Assembly: GCF_947497005.1 (NCBI RefSeq)
Contig: NZ_CANMFF010000017.1
Span: forward strand, 1 to 64,000
DNA length: 64,000 nucleotides
Reading direction: 5' to 3'
DNA from: an uncultured Ruegeria sp.
Lineage (GTDB): Bacteria; Pseudomonadota; Alphaproteobacteria; Rhodobacterales; Rhodobacteraceae
Notes under the pieces: model-generated
The model's database searches: none
What the model saw: only the letters and a program-made list of their open reading frames with translations
Told to the model about the DNA's origin: nothing
Position numbers and translations under genes: made by a program
Part shown: piece after piece, positions 35,390 through 44,360 of the stretch
Numbering within the stretch: position 1 is the first letter of the stretch
Layout of the letters: every line of letters starts with the position of its first letter

Positions 35390-36064
35390 ATGAGAATGTT
35401 TCTTTGCGGGCTGTTACTTTCGTTGTGGAGTTTGAATCCAGCCTCCGCGGCCTCGATTGACGCAGAACAGGCTTATGATTTGCTGTTCCAGGATGGCGTT
35501 CTGGACAGTATCGCAAGGGACAAGGAGTTGCTATACCAGCGCACCGTCACAAACCAGCTTCGGGCCGATACAGCCGAGCGTGATACCGGCGATATCGCGC
35601 TCAGCTTCGCGGACGATGGAACCGAAATGGCGCATCTGGAGTTTCGCCAAAATGACAAACACCGCGCCATGGGAGTCTTTCCGGCCAGTGTCGGGAATCC
35701 GATGATCATGGTATTTTATGAAAGTGCCATCCGGGACATGGCTGAGTCCGCCGGAGGCAGCCCGTTCTACATCCGAAACCGCGTCAAAGACGCGCTGGTT
35801 CAACCTGCCGAGATTATCAAGGGTGAGGCGTTGCTCGATGGCAAAACCATCCCTGTTCAGACCATCCTCATGCGGCCCTTTGCCGAGGATCCGAACCGGG
35901 ACCGCATGCAAGGCTTCGGAGATCTTACCCTCAGCGTCACCGTGTCAGAGGAGGTTCCGGGATGGTATCTGCGCTTGGTTGCTGAAGCTGCGTCCCAAGG
36001 CGAGGGCACGGTAGTTTATCGATCGGAGATACAGTTTGAAGGCGTGCAGGAGGGACGAGAATGA
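35390..36064 (+). CDS. Secreted protein of unknown function
   Basis: A protein of 224 residues with a signal peptide ending near NPASAAS. No known motif was recognised; the mature part is a mixed alpha-beta protein with an EVPGWYLRLV strand near the C-terminus. GGGAGGA lies before the ATG at 35390. It follows the hybrid kinase on the same strand with a 45-bp gap and overlaps the next gene by 4 nt. The setting suggests a periplasmic accessory of the quinoprotein system; function is not known. Confidence 0.55.
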   Translation: MRMFLCGLLLSLWSLNPASAASIDAEQAYDLLFQDGVLDSIARDKELLYQRTVTNQLRADTAERDTGDIALSFADDGTEMAHLEFRQNDKHRAMGVFPASVGNPMIMVFYESAIRDMAESAGGSPFYIRNRVKDALVQPAEIIKGEALLDGKTIPVQTILMRPFAEDPNRDRMQGFGDLTLSVTVSEEVPGWYLRLVAEAASQGEGTVVYRSEIQFEGVQEGRE

Positions 36065-36447
36065 ATGCCTCGGACCGTAAATGGGGACGTAACCGGATGA
36101 TCTATTCCGTCTTAGTTGCGGCTTTCCTGGTTGTACCGATCACAGTGTCAGCACAAAGCGTCGCCGACCGGCTCAACGATTACCCGACCGCAGCGCGCGC
36201 GGACTACGTGTTCGCATGTATGGTGACCAACGGCCAGACCCGCGAGATGCTGGACCGGTGTTCGTGCTCGATTGATCTGATCGCTTCGATATTGCCCTAT
36301 GAACGATACGAACAGGCGGAAACCGTCCTGTCGATGCGCCGGGTCGGGGGTGAGAGAATGGCGTTTTTCAAAAGCGCGGTTCTGGCTGATAACATGGTAG
36401 CTGATCTGCGCCGCGCACAGGCCGAGGCTGAAATTGTCTGTTTCTGA
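36061..36447 (+). CDS. Small secreted cysteine-containing protein, unknown
   Basis: A protein of 128 residues with an N-terminal membrane/signal segment ending near VSAQ. The mature part has Cys53, the close pair C67-S-C69, and a C-terminal Cys127, which could form disulfides or bind metal. It is translationally coupled (ATGA) to the preceding secreted protein. It ends 20 bp from the convergent SoxYZ-like carrier gene. No family recognised. Confidence 0.5.
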   Translation: MNASDRKWGRNRMIYSVLVAAFLVVPITVSAQSVADRLNDYPTAARADYVFACMVTNGQTREMLDRCSCSIDLIASILPYERYEQAETVLSMRRVGGERMAFFKSAVLADNMVADLRRAQAEAEIVCF

Positions 36448-36467
36448 GTTGAACGCGAAACCGCCCG

Positions 36468-37280
36468 TTAGCTGGCAGCAGCCTTGGGCAGGTCTTTCTC
36501 GAAGGTATTGCCCTCGGTATCTGTTGCCTTGACCGTCAACATGGTCGAGCCGTTGTCGTTATAGGCAAAACGGAAAGCCGGGTTCTCCGAGATCGAAATG
36601 CCGCCGTCCATAGTGAACAGCAACTCATCCCCCTGCCAGACTTCGATATGGTCGATGAAATGCGCAGGGATGAATAGTTGCGTAACCTGATCGCGCTGCA
36701 GGCCGGAATAGTTCGGGTGACGGATCATGATCTGAGCTTCTCGACGCGGCGTGGAAATCTGCGCCTCTTGCCCAAAGCTGCGCAGCTTCATCTTGCCCAT
36801 GGACGCCAATGCGACCTCTGGGTCTTTGCTGGCTGGTGCTGAACAGCCGCCCGATGCTTTGACAAACCGGCCGGTCATATGAAGCCCGTCAGGCGTTTCA
36901 GCAATCACGCGGACATTCGAATATTGGTTCACGCGGACTCGCATCTCGAAATCCAATTGACCCATGGCTGGCGAAAAAGCAAAGACGCCTGCGATCGGGG
37001 CCGGGTTTTCGTCGATCACGACAGTGGCAGCGGAAATCCGGGCATCGGGATCAAGCTGTTTCAAAACGATCGGCACCGTTGCGGCATCATGCGCCCGGTA
37101 AGGGGCGTCCAGCGAAAGCAGCGTGTCCGCATTTCCGATCTGGGCATCGCCCACGACATCGTATTGCAGGTCCTTCCATGTCTCGCTGCTGCCCAGCGGA
37201 TTTTTGATTGGCTGCTCTGCCCATGCAGGCAGGGCTATTGCAAGTGAAAGGATTGCTGCGGGTGCTAGTGCTCTGGCCAT
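36468..37280 (-). CDS. Quinoprotein-associated SoxYZ-fusion carrier, copy 1
   Basis: A protein of 270 residues with a signal peptide (ALPAWAEQ). The N-terminal half is SoxY-like, ending in the swinging-arm region KASGGCSAPAS with a single Cys146. The C-terminal half is SoxZ-like (IRHPNYSGLQRDQVTQLFIPAHF; ISENPAFRF). This matches the family named quinoprotein dehydrogenase-associated SoxYZ-like carrier. In SoxYZ the cysteine carries the substrate covalently; the cargo here is unknown. It is divergent from the metallohydrolase gene (122 bp). A second copy lies at 46270-47088. Confidence 0.8.
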   Translation of the reverse strand: MARALAPAAILSLAIALPAWAEQPIKNPLGSSETWKDLQYDVVGDAQIGNADTLLSLDAPYRAHDAATVPIVLKQLDPDARISAATVVIDENPAPIAGVFAFSPAMGQLDFEMRVRVNQYSNVRVIAETPDGLHMTGRFVKASGGCSAPASKDPEVALASMGKMKLRSFGQEAQISTPRREAQIMIRHPNYSGLQRDQVTQLFIPAHFIDHIEVWQGDELLFTMDGGISISENPAFRFAYNDNGSTMLTVKATDTEGNTFEKDLPKAAAS

Positions 37281-37402
37281 GTTGATTCCTCCGGCAACCG
37301 GTAGCGAAGAATGTGCCACAAAACGCAAGGAAAATATATGCCGACGAAAGGCGTGGTGGTTCTGTCAGAGATCTGTGCCAATGTTCTGGTCGGAGGGCTG
37401 CT

Positions 37403-38434
37403 ATGTTTGAAGCCGTGATTTTGCTATGCGTTCAGGTTGCGACAGAGCCTTGCAGAGAACAGCTTTTGCCGGGTTACGAAGCCCGATCACAGGCTGAATG
37501 CGAGCAGAAGCTGAAAACAACTCTTCCGCCGCTTTCCGATTGGCGCAGCGGCGAACCGTTTTGCCAACACATTGGTCAGGCACTGGAATTTGAAGAAGCT
37601 GCGCCAGGTCTGTTCGTGCATCGCGGTTTGATAGCGGAACCCGCCGCGGACAATCTGGGCGATGTGTCCAATATCGGATTTGTCATCGGCCAGGACAGTG
37701 TTGCGGTGATTGATACGGGAACGGCACCTTGGATAGGAGAGGCTGTCTGGCGGGCTATTCGGACAGAGACCGACAAGCCAGTCAGTCACGTAATTTTGAC
37801 CCACATGCATCCCGATCACACATTGGGGACTGAGTCTTTGACCCTTTCAGGTGCGCAGGTTGTCGGCCATGTGGGGCTGGAGAGAGCGTTGCTGGACCGG
37901 TTGGGCAACTATGTCGAAAGCCTGAGCGCCGCGATCGGCGATAGCGCCTATGTGGGCGTCGGGCCAGTTTCGGTCGACATCGCTGTCGAAACCACGGACG
38001 AGATCGACCTGGGTGGGCGTAAACTGATCCTGCGGGCCTGGCCCCGAGCACATACCGGGAATGACTTGACCGTCATGGATGCAAACACCGGCGTTATGTT
38101 CACGGGCGATCTGGTATTTCACCGGCATACCCCGGCATTGGATGGTCAACTGATCGGCTGGCAACGCGTCCTGAAGCAGATGACCGGGCTTGACGTCACC
38201 CAAATCGTACCCGGCCACGGTGGGCCGATCCTGGCGTGGCCTGAGGGCGCCGAGGATATGAGGCGCTATTTGAATGTGCTGGAAACCGACACGCGCGAAG
38301 CAATCGACAGTGGTCAGCGGCTGGGCAATGCGGTTGAAACGATCGCTCAGGAAGAAGCGGTGCACTGGGAATTGTTTGACGCCTACAACCCGCGCAATGC
38401 GACGGTCGCATTCACCGAACTTGAATGGGAATAG
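37403..38434 (+). CDS. Quinoprotein relay zinc metallohydrolase (metallo-beta-lactamase fold)
   Basis: A protein of 343 residues from the ATG at 37403 (GGAGGG upstream). The metal-binding set is complete: THMHPDHTLG (H134, H136, D138, H139), a later AHTGND, FTGDLVFH and PGHGG. An N-terminal cysteine-containing segment resembles a signal region without a clear cleavage site. It matches SoxH-related proteins called quinoprotein relay system zinc metallohydrolases. Glyoxalase-II-like relatives hydrolyse thioesters, so cleaving a group from the SoxYZ-like carrier is a natural but untested guess. It is convergent with the pentapeptide gene. Confidence 0.8.
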   Translation: MFEAVILLCVQVATEPCREQLLPGYEARSQAECEQKLKTTLPPLSDWRSGEPFCQHIGQALEFEEAAPGLFVHRGLIAEPAADNLGDVSNIGFVIGQDSVAVIDTGTAPWIGEAVWRAIRTETDKPVSHVILTHMHPDHTLGTESLTLSGAQVVGHVGLERALLDRLGNYVESLSAAIGDSAYVGVGPVSVDIAVETTDEIDLGGRKLILRAWPRAHTGNDLTVMDANTGVMFTGDLVFHRHTPALDGQLIGWQRVLKQMTGLDVTQIVPGHGGPILAWPEGAEDMRRYLNVLETDTREAIDSGQRLGNAVETIAQEEAVHWELFDAYNPRNATVAFTELEWE

Positions 38435-38439
38435 CCCTG

Positions 38440-39219
38440 TCAGCGAATAGCCCGATCCAGGTTTTTCGCGGCGCCCAGATTAGTCTGATCTGCGCCCCGA
38501 ACGTCAGTCAGCCGCGTTGCCGTCAAATCGGCATTCGTAAAATCGGCACCGGACAATGTGGCCCCTGTCAGGTCCGCCCCGCCCAATGTGGCCATCGACA
38601 AATCCGCATTGGTGAAATTTGCGTTGGGTAATTTGGCAAATTCCAGATCGGCGCGTGACATTTGCGCGTCAGTGAAATCCACGTCCGATCCACGAGCCGA
38701 GGACAGAACGCCTCGCATAAGCCCCATGGATTGGTTGCGCATGTCGGCGGAGAAATCTGCCCCTTTAAACACCGCTCGGGTCAGATTGGCTTTGGTAAAG
38801 TCCGCGGCGGTTCTGGCATTTGTGAAATCGGCGTTGCTAAGGTCTGCATTGCTGAGCTGGGTTTGGAACAACTCGGCCCCAATAAGTGACGCGCCGGAAA
38901 GGTTTGCCCCGATCATCCAAGCCTGGCTCAGAACTGCACCATCCAGTTTTGCCCCTGACAAATTGGTGCCGTTTAAAGATGTCGCTCGCAGGATCGCATT
39001 GCTGAAATCCAGTCCGGACAAGTCCAAATTGTTGAGCCAGACCCGGGTGAAATCGGCGGGATTGTCGGTCATGGCGGCTTTCAACCGGGAGATAACGTCG
39101 GCGCGGGACATCTGCGCTTCGGTCATTTTAGGCAATGTCATGTCAACGCCACTGAGCGGTGACTGGCCAAGGGCGGATAGTGGCGCGAGAGCTAACAAGA
39201 TGATCAGTAAGGGTCTCAT
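38440..39219 (-). CDS. Secreted pentapeptide-repeat protein
   Basis: A protein of 259 residues with a signal peptide (IILLALAPLSALGQ) followed by many tandem A(D/N)(L/F)xx pentapeptides such as ADLTG, ADFTN and ANLSG from about residue 65 to the end. They should form a quadrilateral beta-helix, interrupted by a short non-repeat insert near residue 170. Function of periplasmic pentapeptide proteins is generally unknown. It is downstream of another secreted gene on the same strand (27-bp gap). Confidence 0.8.
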   Translation of the reverse strand: MRPLLIILLALAPLSALGQSPLSGVDMTLPKMTEAQMSRADVISRLKAAMTDNPADFTRVWLNNLDLSGLDFSNAILRATSLNGTNLSGAKLDGAVLSQAWMIGANLSGASLIGAELFQTQLSNADLSNADFTNARTAADFTKANLTRAVFKGADFSADMRNQSMGLMRGVLSSARGSDVDFTDAQMSRADLEFAKLPNANFTNADLSMATLGGADLTGATLSGADFTNADLTATRLTDVRGADQTNLGAAKNLDRAIR

Positions 39220-39246
39220 GTATCCCTCCGTTTTTTGGCTGGCGCT

Positions 39247-39864
39247 CTAACCCTGATCCGACGTCAACTGCTGCAGCATTTGCGAGATCGCAAACAGACG
39301 GCGCTCAATTATTTGAGGAGTTTCGCAGAGATAGGTGATCGAGCGCTGACGGTCTGTATAGATCAACTGGTCCCAATCCAGCTGCTCTTCAAGGGCATCG
39401 ACGCGGTCATAATCCGGCGGGTCAGCAGACAAGGCTTGCTCCATTTCCACTCGGGTCAGATCAATTTTTTCGGCCATGTCGATCTGGTTCAGTGAAAACT
39501 CGCCGATTCCGATGATGATCCGCTTGCGTCGTTTGGACAAGGTGTCGAAGACACGTTGAAACACCAATCCCAGAATGTCCGGATCCCCGTTGTAGCGAGC
39601 TGCAAATTCCGCGACTTGGGGCTGCAGGTCTTCCAGTTCGATCCGTCTCAGGGCCAGCAGCCCGGCGATTTCTTCAATTTCGGCGCTGTTTTGTGTGGGT
39701 TCACTCTCAGTGATCTGGTGCGGCCACATAAGACCCAGCGACAGATCTTCGACTTTGCGTTGAATACACGGCCAGGTGGGATCGGAATAATCCGCCGCAA
39801 TGCTTGGACCAACAGTGCCGAGCCAAGCCAGTGCCATAACAATCAGCTTGCGGTTCGACATCAT
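39247..39864 (-). CDS. Secreted helical protein of unknown function
   Basis: A protein of 205 residues from the ATG at 39864, which follows GGAGGAGAG; the frame runs upstream to 40062 but without a ribosome-binding site. A signal peptide ends near GPSIAADY. The mature part is mainly helical and charged, with the CIQ and YLCETP cysteines possibly paired. It is upstream of the pentapeptide gene and divergent from the formaldehyde dehydrogenase gene. Homologues appear in xoxF regions as far as I recall; function is not known. Confidence 0.55.
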   Translation of the reverse strand: MMSNRKLIVMALAWLGTVGPSIAADYSDPTWPCIQRKVEDLSLGLMWPHQITESEPTQNSAEIEEIAGLLALRRIELEDLQPQVAEFAARYNGDPDILGLVFQRVFDTLSKRRKRIIIGIGEFSLNQIDMAEKIDLTRVEMEQALSADPPDYDRVDALEEQLDWDQLIYTDRQRSITYLCETPQIIERRLFAISQMLQQLTSDQG

Positions 39865-40023
39865 AGCTCTCCTCCACGCGGATATTATGCATGAAATCTG
39901 CGTGCTAAGTCCATTCAACCCAATACACACCATTGTCTTAATTGTTTGAACAAGGGGCTGACCCTCATACTCGACCCATGCTGTCGGTCTGAATGATTCC
40001 GGCGCAAGGGAGGACAGACAGAT

Positions 40024-41136
40024 ATGAGAACACGCGCGGCGGTTGCTGTGGCGGCAGGTCAACCATTGGAAATCATGGAGGTTGAACTGGATGGGCCAAA
40101 AGCAGGCGAAGTCCTGATTGAGGTGAAGGCGACCGGTCTATGCCATACGGACGAGTTTACCCGTTCGGGCGATGATCCCGAAGGGATATTTCCTGCAATT
40201 CTGGGCCATGAAGGCGCAGGAGTTGTTCAGGAGGTCGGGGAAGGTGTTACCAGCCTTGAGGTAGGGGACCATGTGATCCCGCTTTACACCCCCGAATGCC
40301 GCGAATGCGAATATTGCCTGAACCCCAAGACGAACCTGTGTCAAAAGGTGCGCGCGACGCAGGGCGCGGGTCTGTTGCCGGACGGTACGACCCGGTTCAG
40401 CATGTTGGATGGCACACCGATCCATCACTACATGGGCTGTTCGACCTTCGCCAATCACACGGTGGTGCCAGAAATCGCGCTGGCCAAAGTGCGCAAGGAC
40501 GCGCCGTTCGACAAAATTTGTTATATCGGCTGCGGCGTCACAACCGGGATCGGAGCCGTCATCAAAACCGCCAAGGTCGAGATCGGATCGCGCGGCGTTG
40601 TGTTCGGTCTCGGCGGTATCGGCTTGAACGTAATCCAAGGTCTGCGCATGGCTGGTGCGGATCAAATCGTTGGCGTCGATCTGAACGATGGCAAAGCCGA
40701 GATGGCAACGTATTTCGGTATGACCGATTTCGTGAACCCCTCGAAAGTCAACGGTGATCTGGTGGCACATCTGGTCGAACTGACCAGTGGTGGCGCGGAT
40801 TACACCTTTGACGCCACGGGCAATGTTGGTGTGATGCGTACCGCTTTGGAATGCGCGCATAAAGGGTGGGGTGAAAGCATCATCATCGGCGTTGCACCCG
40901 CTGGTGCCGAAATATCGACTCGTCCCTTCCAGCTGGTCACCGGACGGTCGTGGCGCGGAACGGCGTTTGGCGGTGCCAAGGGGCGGACGGACGTTCCGAA
41001 AATCGTCGACTGGTACATGGATGGCAAGATCGAGATCGATCCCATGATCACGCACAATCTTACACTGGATGAGATCAACCACGGCTTTGAGCTTATGCAC
41101 GAGGGTAAGTCGATCCGTGCAGTAGTGGAGTACTGA
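40024..41136 (+). CDS. adhI: S-(hydroxymethyl)glutathione dehydrogenase (class III alcohol dehydrogenase)
   Basis: A protein of 370 residues. Zinc ligands appear in TGLCHTDEF, GHEGAG and the structural-zinc cluster CRECEYCLNPKTNLC. The NAD-binding VFGLGGIGLNVIQG follows, and the family-typical RGTAFGGAKGR is present. The enzyme oxidises the glutathione adduct of formaldehyde to S-formylglutathione in the cytoplasm. GGGAGGA precedes the ATG. fghA follows after 1 bp, so the pair forms the GSH-linked formaldehyde pathway, as flhA-fghA in Paracoccus. Confidence 0.95.
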   Translation: MRTRAAVAVAAGQPLEIMEVELDGPKAGEVLIEVKATGLCHTDEFTRSGDDPEGIFPAILGHEGAGVVQEVGEGVTSLEVGDHVIPLYTPECRECEYCLNPKTNLCQKVRATQGAGLLPDGTTRFSMLDGTPIHHYMGCSTFANHTVVPEIALAKVRKDAPFDKICYIGCGVTTGIGAVIKTAKVEIGSRGVVFGLGGIGLNVIQGLRMAGADQIVGVDLNDGKAEMATYFGMTDFVNPSKVNGDLVAHLVELTSGGADYTFDATGNVGVMRTALECAHKGWGESIIIGVAPAGAEISTRPFQLVTGRSWRGTAFGGAKGRTDVPKIVDWYMDGKIEIDPMITHNLTLDEINHGFELMHEGKSIRAVVEY

Positions 41137-41137
41137 C

Positions 41138-41971
41138 ATGGACTTAAAGGTCATCTCACAAAACCGCAGTTTTGGAGGGGAGCAAACTGTCTACTCCCAC
41201 TCGTCCGAGAGCTGTGATTGTGAGATGACCTTTGCCATCTATCTGCCACCACAGGCCAAAACCGGACCAGTGCCGGTGCTATGGTATCTGTCCGGCCTGA
41301 CCTGCACCCATGAAAACGCGATGACCAAAGGCGGTTTTCAGGAGGCAGCGGCGGATTATGGCGTTGCTGTGGTGTTTCCTGACACCTCTCCGCGCGGCGA
41401 CAACGTTGCGGATGACGACGCCTATGATCTGGGTCAGGGGGCAGGGTTCTATGTGAACGCTACCCGGGATCCCTGGCGGTCGCATTTCAGAATGTATGAC
41501 TACATCGTCGACGAGCTGCGCGATATCGTGTTGAAGAATTTCCCGATTCAGGATCGCCATGGAATCACAGGTCATTCCATGGGCGGTCACGGCGCGATTA
41601 CGATCGCGATACGCAATGCAGATAAATTTGGATCGCTTTCCGCATTTGCGCCGATTGCGCATCCGACACGCTCGGATTGGGGCCGCAAACAGCTCAGTAG
41701 CTATCTCGGGGATGACGAAAACACCTGGGTCGAGCATGACGCCACTCTGCTGCTTGAAGAACACGGATGGAAAGGTGACCTGCTGATCGATCAGGGTGCG
41801 GATGATCAGTTCCTTGATCTGCTCAAACCCGAAGCTTTGGCTAACATGATGGCCAAGCGACGACAGCCCGGTCAGATCAGAATTCAGGAAGGGTATGACC
41901 ATTCATATTTCTTCGTGAACAGTTTTGCGCGCGACCATGTCGAATGGCACGCCGAACGTCTAAGCCAATGA
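41138..41971 (+). CDS. fghA: S-formylglutathione hydrolase
   Basis: A protein of 277 residues of the esterase D fold: LSGLTCTHENA, the nucleophile in GHSMGGHGA, the acid in DQGADDQF and the histidine in YDHSYFF. It hydrolyses S-formylglutathione to formate and glutathione, the step after the upstream dehydrogenase. A 1-bp gap separates the genes. A cytochrome c gene follows in the same direction. Confidence 0.95.
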   Translation: MDLKVISQNRSFGGEQTVYSHSSESCDCEMTFAIYLPPQAKTGPVPVLWYLSGLTCTHENAMTKGGFQEAAADYGVAVVFPDTSPRGDNVADDDAYDLGQGAGFYVNATRDPWRSHFRMYDYIVDELRDIVLKNFPIQDRHGITGHSMGGHGAITIAIRNADKFGSLSAFAPIAHPTRSDWGRKQLSSYLGDDENTWVEHDATLLLEEHGWKGDLLIDQGADDQFLDLLKPEALANMMAKRRQPGQIRIQEGYDHSYFFVNSFARDHVEWHAERLSQ

Positions 41972-41987
41972 AAAACGCAAGGAAAGA

Positions 41988-42383
41988 ATGATAGTGTTCA
42001 GAACGGTAATCACGGCTACTTGCCTCATGTTTGCACCTGCCTTCGTCAGTGCCGAAGGCGATCCCGAAGCGGGTGAGAAAGTCTTTCGCAAGTGCAAAGC
42101 CTGTCACGCTGTGGGCGAGGGGGCGGAAAACAAAGTGGGGCCCATGCTGAACGGTATCGTTGGGCGTCAGGCAGCAATGGTTGAGGGGTTTGGCTATTCC
42201 CCGACTCTCATCGAACTGTCCGAAGAGGGGCTGGTCTGGACACCGGAAGAACTGGACGCGTTTCTAACAAAACCGCGCGACTACGCGAAGGGGATCAAGA
42301 TGACCTTTGCCGGTCTGCGAAAAGAAGACGATCGCGTCAATATTATCGCATATCTTGCGACCTTTGAGGACCCAGGGTCGTAA
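41988..42383 (+). CDS. Cytochrome c (class I, c2/c550-like)
   Basis: A protein of 131 residues with a signal peptide (MFAPAFVSAEG), the heme motif CKACH (Cys36, Cys39, His40), the family NKVGPMLNGIVGR segment and a methionine ligand in GIKMTFAGL. It is a soluble periplasmic class I cytochrome, likely carrying electrons from the quinoprotein system to the oxidase. It sits between fghA and xoxF; whether it or the XoxG-type cytochrome is the direct acceptor of XoxF is not decided by sequence. Confidence 0.9.
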   Translation: MIVFRTVITATCLMFAPAFVSAEGDPEAGEKVFRKCKACHAVGEGAENKVGPMLNGIVGRQAAMVEGFGYSPTLIELSEEGLVWTPEELDAFLTKPRDYAKGIKMTFAGLRKEDDRVNIIAYLATFEDPGS

Positions 42384-42480
42384 GAGAGCGCATTGCTCGC
42401 ACGTCGAACTGGCCGGAATAGGGCTGGTCCGGACGAGCATTAACAGACACCGCAATCCGACCTGGGTGAGGTGTTGCTAT

Positions 42481-42496
42481 GCAGCGAGAACGCTGC
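42481..42496 (+). promoter_or_regulatory. Hairpin in the xoxF leader
   Basis: GCAGCG-AGAA-CGCTGC is a 6-bp stem with a 4-nt loop, ending about 20 bp before the xoxF start and just ahead of the AAGGGAGGAG ribosome-binding site. The whole 132-bp space 42384-42515 holds no gene. It also has a weaker CCGGA/TCCGG pair at 42413-42432. It may stabilise a highly expressed transcript or act in control. Confidence 0.4.
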
Positions 42497-42515
42497 ACGA
42501 AAGGGAGGAGATTGA

Positions 42516-44318
42516 ATGAAAAATTTATCGCTTTGGACCTCCGGGATTGCCATTGCACTGGCCACCGCGGCCTATGCAAATGACGACCTGGTTGCCCAGA
42601 TGGAGAACGCGAAACAGTGGGCGATCCAGACGGGTGACTACAAAAATCAGCGCTATTCCGCACTGGATCAGATCAACGCAGACAATGTTGGTGATCTACA
42701 GGTCGCATGGACCTTCTCGACCGGCGTTCTGCGCGGTCACGAGGGTTCGCCGCTGGTGATTGGCGACATGATGTATGTCCACACGCCGTTCCCGAACATT
42801 GTCTATGCACTGGATCTGGCCAATGACGGCAAAATCGTCTGGAAGTATGAGCCCAAGCAGGACCCGGACGTGATTCCGGTTATGTGCTGTGACACGGTGA
42901 ACCGTGGTGTGGCTTACGCTGATGGCAAGATTTTCCTGCATCAGGCCGACACCAAGGTTGTGGCGCTGGATGCCAAGTCCGGCGATGTCGTGTGGGAAGT
43001 CCAGAATGGTGACCCGGCGATTGGTGAAACCAACACAGCCACAGTGTTGCCTATCAAGGACAAGGTCATTGTCGGAATCTCGGGTGGCGAATTTGGTGTG
43101 CGCGGGTCGGTTACGGCCTATGACATGAACTCGGGCGAGCAGGTTTGGCGCGCCTATTCCATGGGACCGGACTCCGATATCCTGGTTGATCCTGAAAAAA
43201 CCACCCATCTGGGTAAACCTGTTGGTGCAGACTCGGGTACAAACACCTGGGAAGGCGATCAGTGGAAGATTGGCGGCGGGACCACCTGGGGCTGGTATTC
43301 TGCGGATCTGGACGAAAACCTGATGTACTATGGCACGGGTAACCCGTCGACCTGGAATCCGGCGCAACGCCCGGGCGACAACCGCTGGTCCATGACCATC
43401 ATGGCACGTGATATCAACACCGGTGTGGCAAGATGGTTCTACCAGATGACGCCGCATGACGAATGGGACTATGACGGCATCAATGAAATGATCCTGTCGG
43501 AACAGGAAATTGATGGCACCGAACGCAAGCTGCTGACCCATTTCGACCGCAACGGTCTGGGATACACCATGGACCGCGTCACAGGTGAGTTGCTGGTGGC
43601 CGAAAAGTTCGACCCGGTTGTGAACTGGACAACGGGCGTTGACATGGATCCCAACAGTGACACTTATGGTCGTCCGGCTGTGGTTGCGCAGTATTCGACG
43701 GAACAGAACGGCGAGGACGTAAACTCGACCGGTATCTGCCCGGCGGCTCTGGGGACCAAAGACCAACAGCCTGCAGCCTATTCGCCGAAGACTCAGCTGA
43801 TGTACGTGCCAACCAACCATGTTTGCATGGACTATGAGCCGTTCCGCGTGTCCTACACTGCTGGTCAGCCCTATGTGGGTGCGACTCTGGCGATGTACCC
43901 GGCACCGGATAGCCATGGTGGTATGGGTAACTTCATCGCTTGGGATAATACGGACGGAAGCATCAAGTGGTCTCTGCCCGAGCAGTTCTCAGTCTGGTCT
44001 GGTGCTCTGGCAACCGCTGGCGATGTGGTCTTCTACGGAACGCTCGAAGGGTATCTGAAGGCCGTTCATGCTGAAACTGGTGAAGAACTGTATAAGTTCA
44101 AAACACCTTCTGGCATCATCGGCAACGTGATGACGTATGAGCAAGGTGGCAAGCAGTATATCGGCATCCTGTCGGGTGTTGGTGGCTGGGCCGGTATTGG
44201 TCTGGCGGCTGGTCTGACCAACCCCAACGACGGTCTGGGCGCCGTAGGTGGCTATGCCGCTCTCAGCGACTATACCGCGCTGGGCGGTCAACTGACTGTG
44301 TTCGCCCTGCCGAACTAA
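42516..44318 (+). CDS. xoxF: Lanthanide-type PQQ-dependent methanol dehydrogenase XoxF
   Basis: A protein of 600 residues with a signal peptide (ALATAAYAND). It has an eight-bladed quinoprotein propeller, the vicinal disulfide pair Cys124-Cys125 in VMCCDTVNRG that lies against PQQ, and tryptophan docking-type repeats. The sequence DEWDYDG has the catalytic Asp318 and the extra Asp320 two residues later. In MxaF that position is alanine; the extra Asp is the established mark of lanthanide coordination in XoxF. It oxidises methanol (and other alcohols) in the periplasm. A long leader precedes it and a strong terminator follows. No mxaF or mxaI is present. Confidence 0.97.
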   Translation: MKNLSLWTSGIAIALATAAYANDDLVAQMENAKQWAIQTGDYKNQRYSALDQINADNVGDLQVAWTFSTGVLRGHEGSPLVIGDMMYVHTPFPNIVYALDLANDGKIVWKYEPKQDPDVIPVMCCDTVNRGVAYADGKIFLHQADTKVVALDAKSGDVVWEVQNGDPAIGETNTATVLPIKDKVIVGISGGEFGVRGSVTAYDMNSGEQVWRAYSMGPDSDILVDPEKTTHLGKPVGADSGTNTWEGDQWKIGGGTTWGWYSADLDENLMYYGTGNPSTWNPAQRPGDNRWSMTIMARDINTGVARWFYQMTPHDEWDYDGINEMILSEQEIDGTERKLLTHFDRNGLGYTMDRVTGELLVAEKFDPVVNWTTGVDMDPNSDTYGRPAVVAQYSTEQNGEDVNSTGICPAALGTKDQQPAAYSPKTQLMYVPTNHVCMDYEPFRVSYTAGQPYVGATLAMYPAPDSHGGMGNFIAWDNTDGSIKWSLPEQFSVWSGALATAGDVVFYGTLEGYLKAVHAETGEELYKFKTPSGIIGNVMTYEQGGKQYIGILSGVGGWAGIGLAAGLTNPNDGLGAVGGYAALSDYTALGGQLTVFALPN

Positions 44319-44330
44319 GCCAAGAAACAG

Positions 44331-44360
44331 ACCGGCGCGGCCCAAACAGACCGCGCCGGT
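44331..44360 (+). terminator. Strong hairpin terminator after xoxF
   Basis: ACCGGCGCGG and CCGCGCCGGT form a perfect 10-bp GC-rich stem with a 10-nt loop, ending in TTTTC. It lies between xoxF and xoxG and is expected to attenuate read-through, giving much more XoxF than XoxG/XoxJ. Confidence 0.85.

Noticed and set aside
40138..41154. Long minus-strand open frame opposite adhI
   Set aside because: It lies entirely antisense to a confidently assigned dehydrogenase and shows no family motif.
42384..42515. Lanthanide riboswitch in the xoxF leader
   Set aside because: Only two short hairpins are visible and no known riboswitch pattern; calling it a riboswitch would be unsupported.
42696..43916. 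Long minus-strand open frame of 406 codons opposite xoxF
   Set aside because: It mirrors the codon structure of xoxF, has no ribosome-binding site and no recognisable protein pattern; it is an antisense artefact of high GC.
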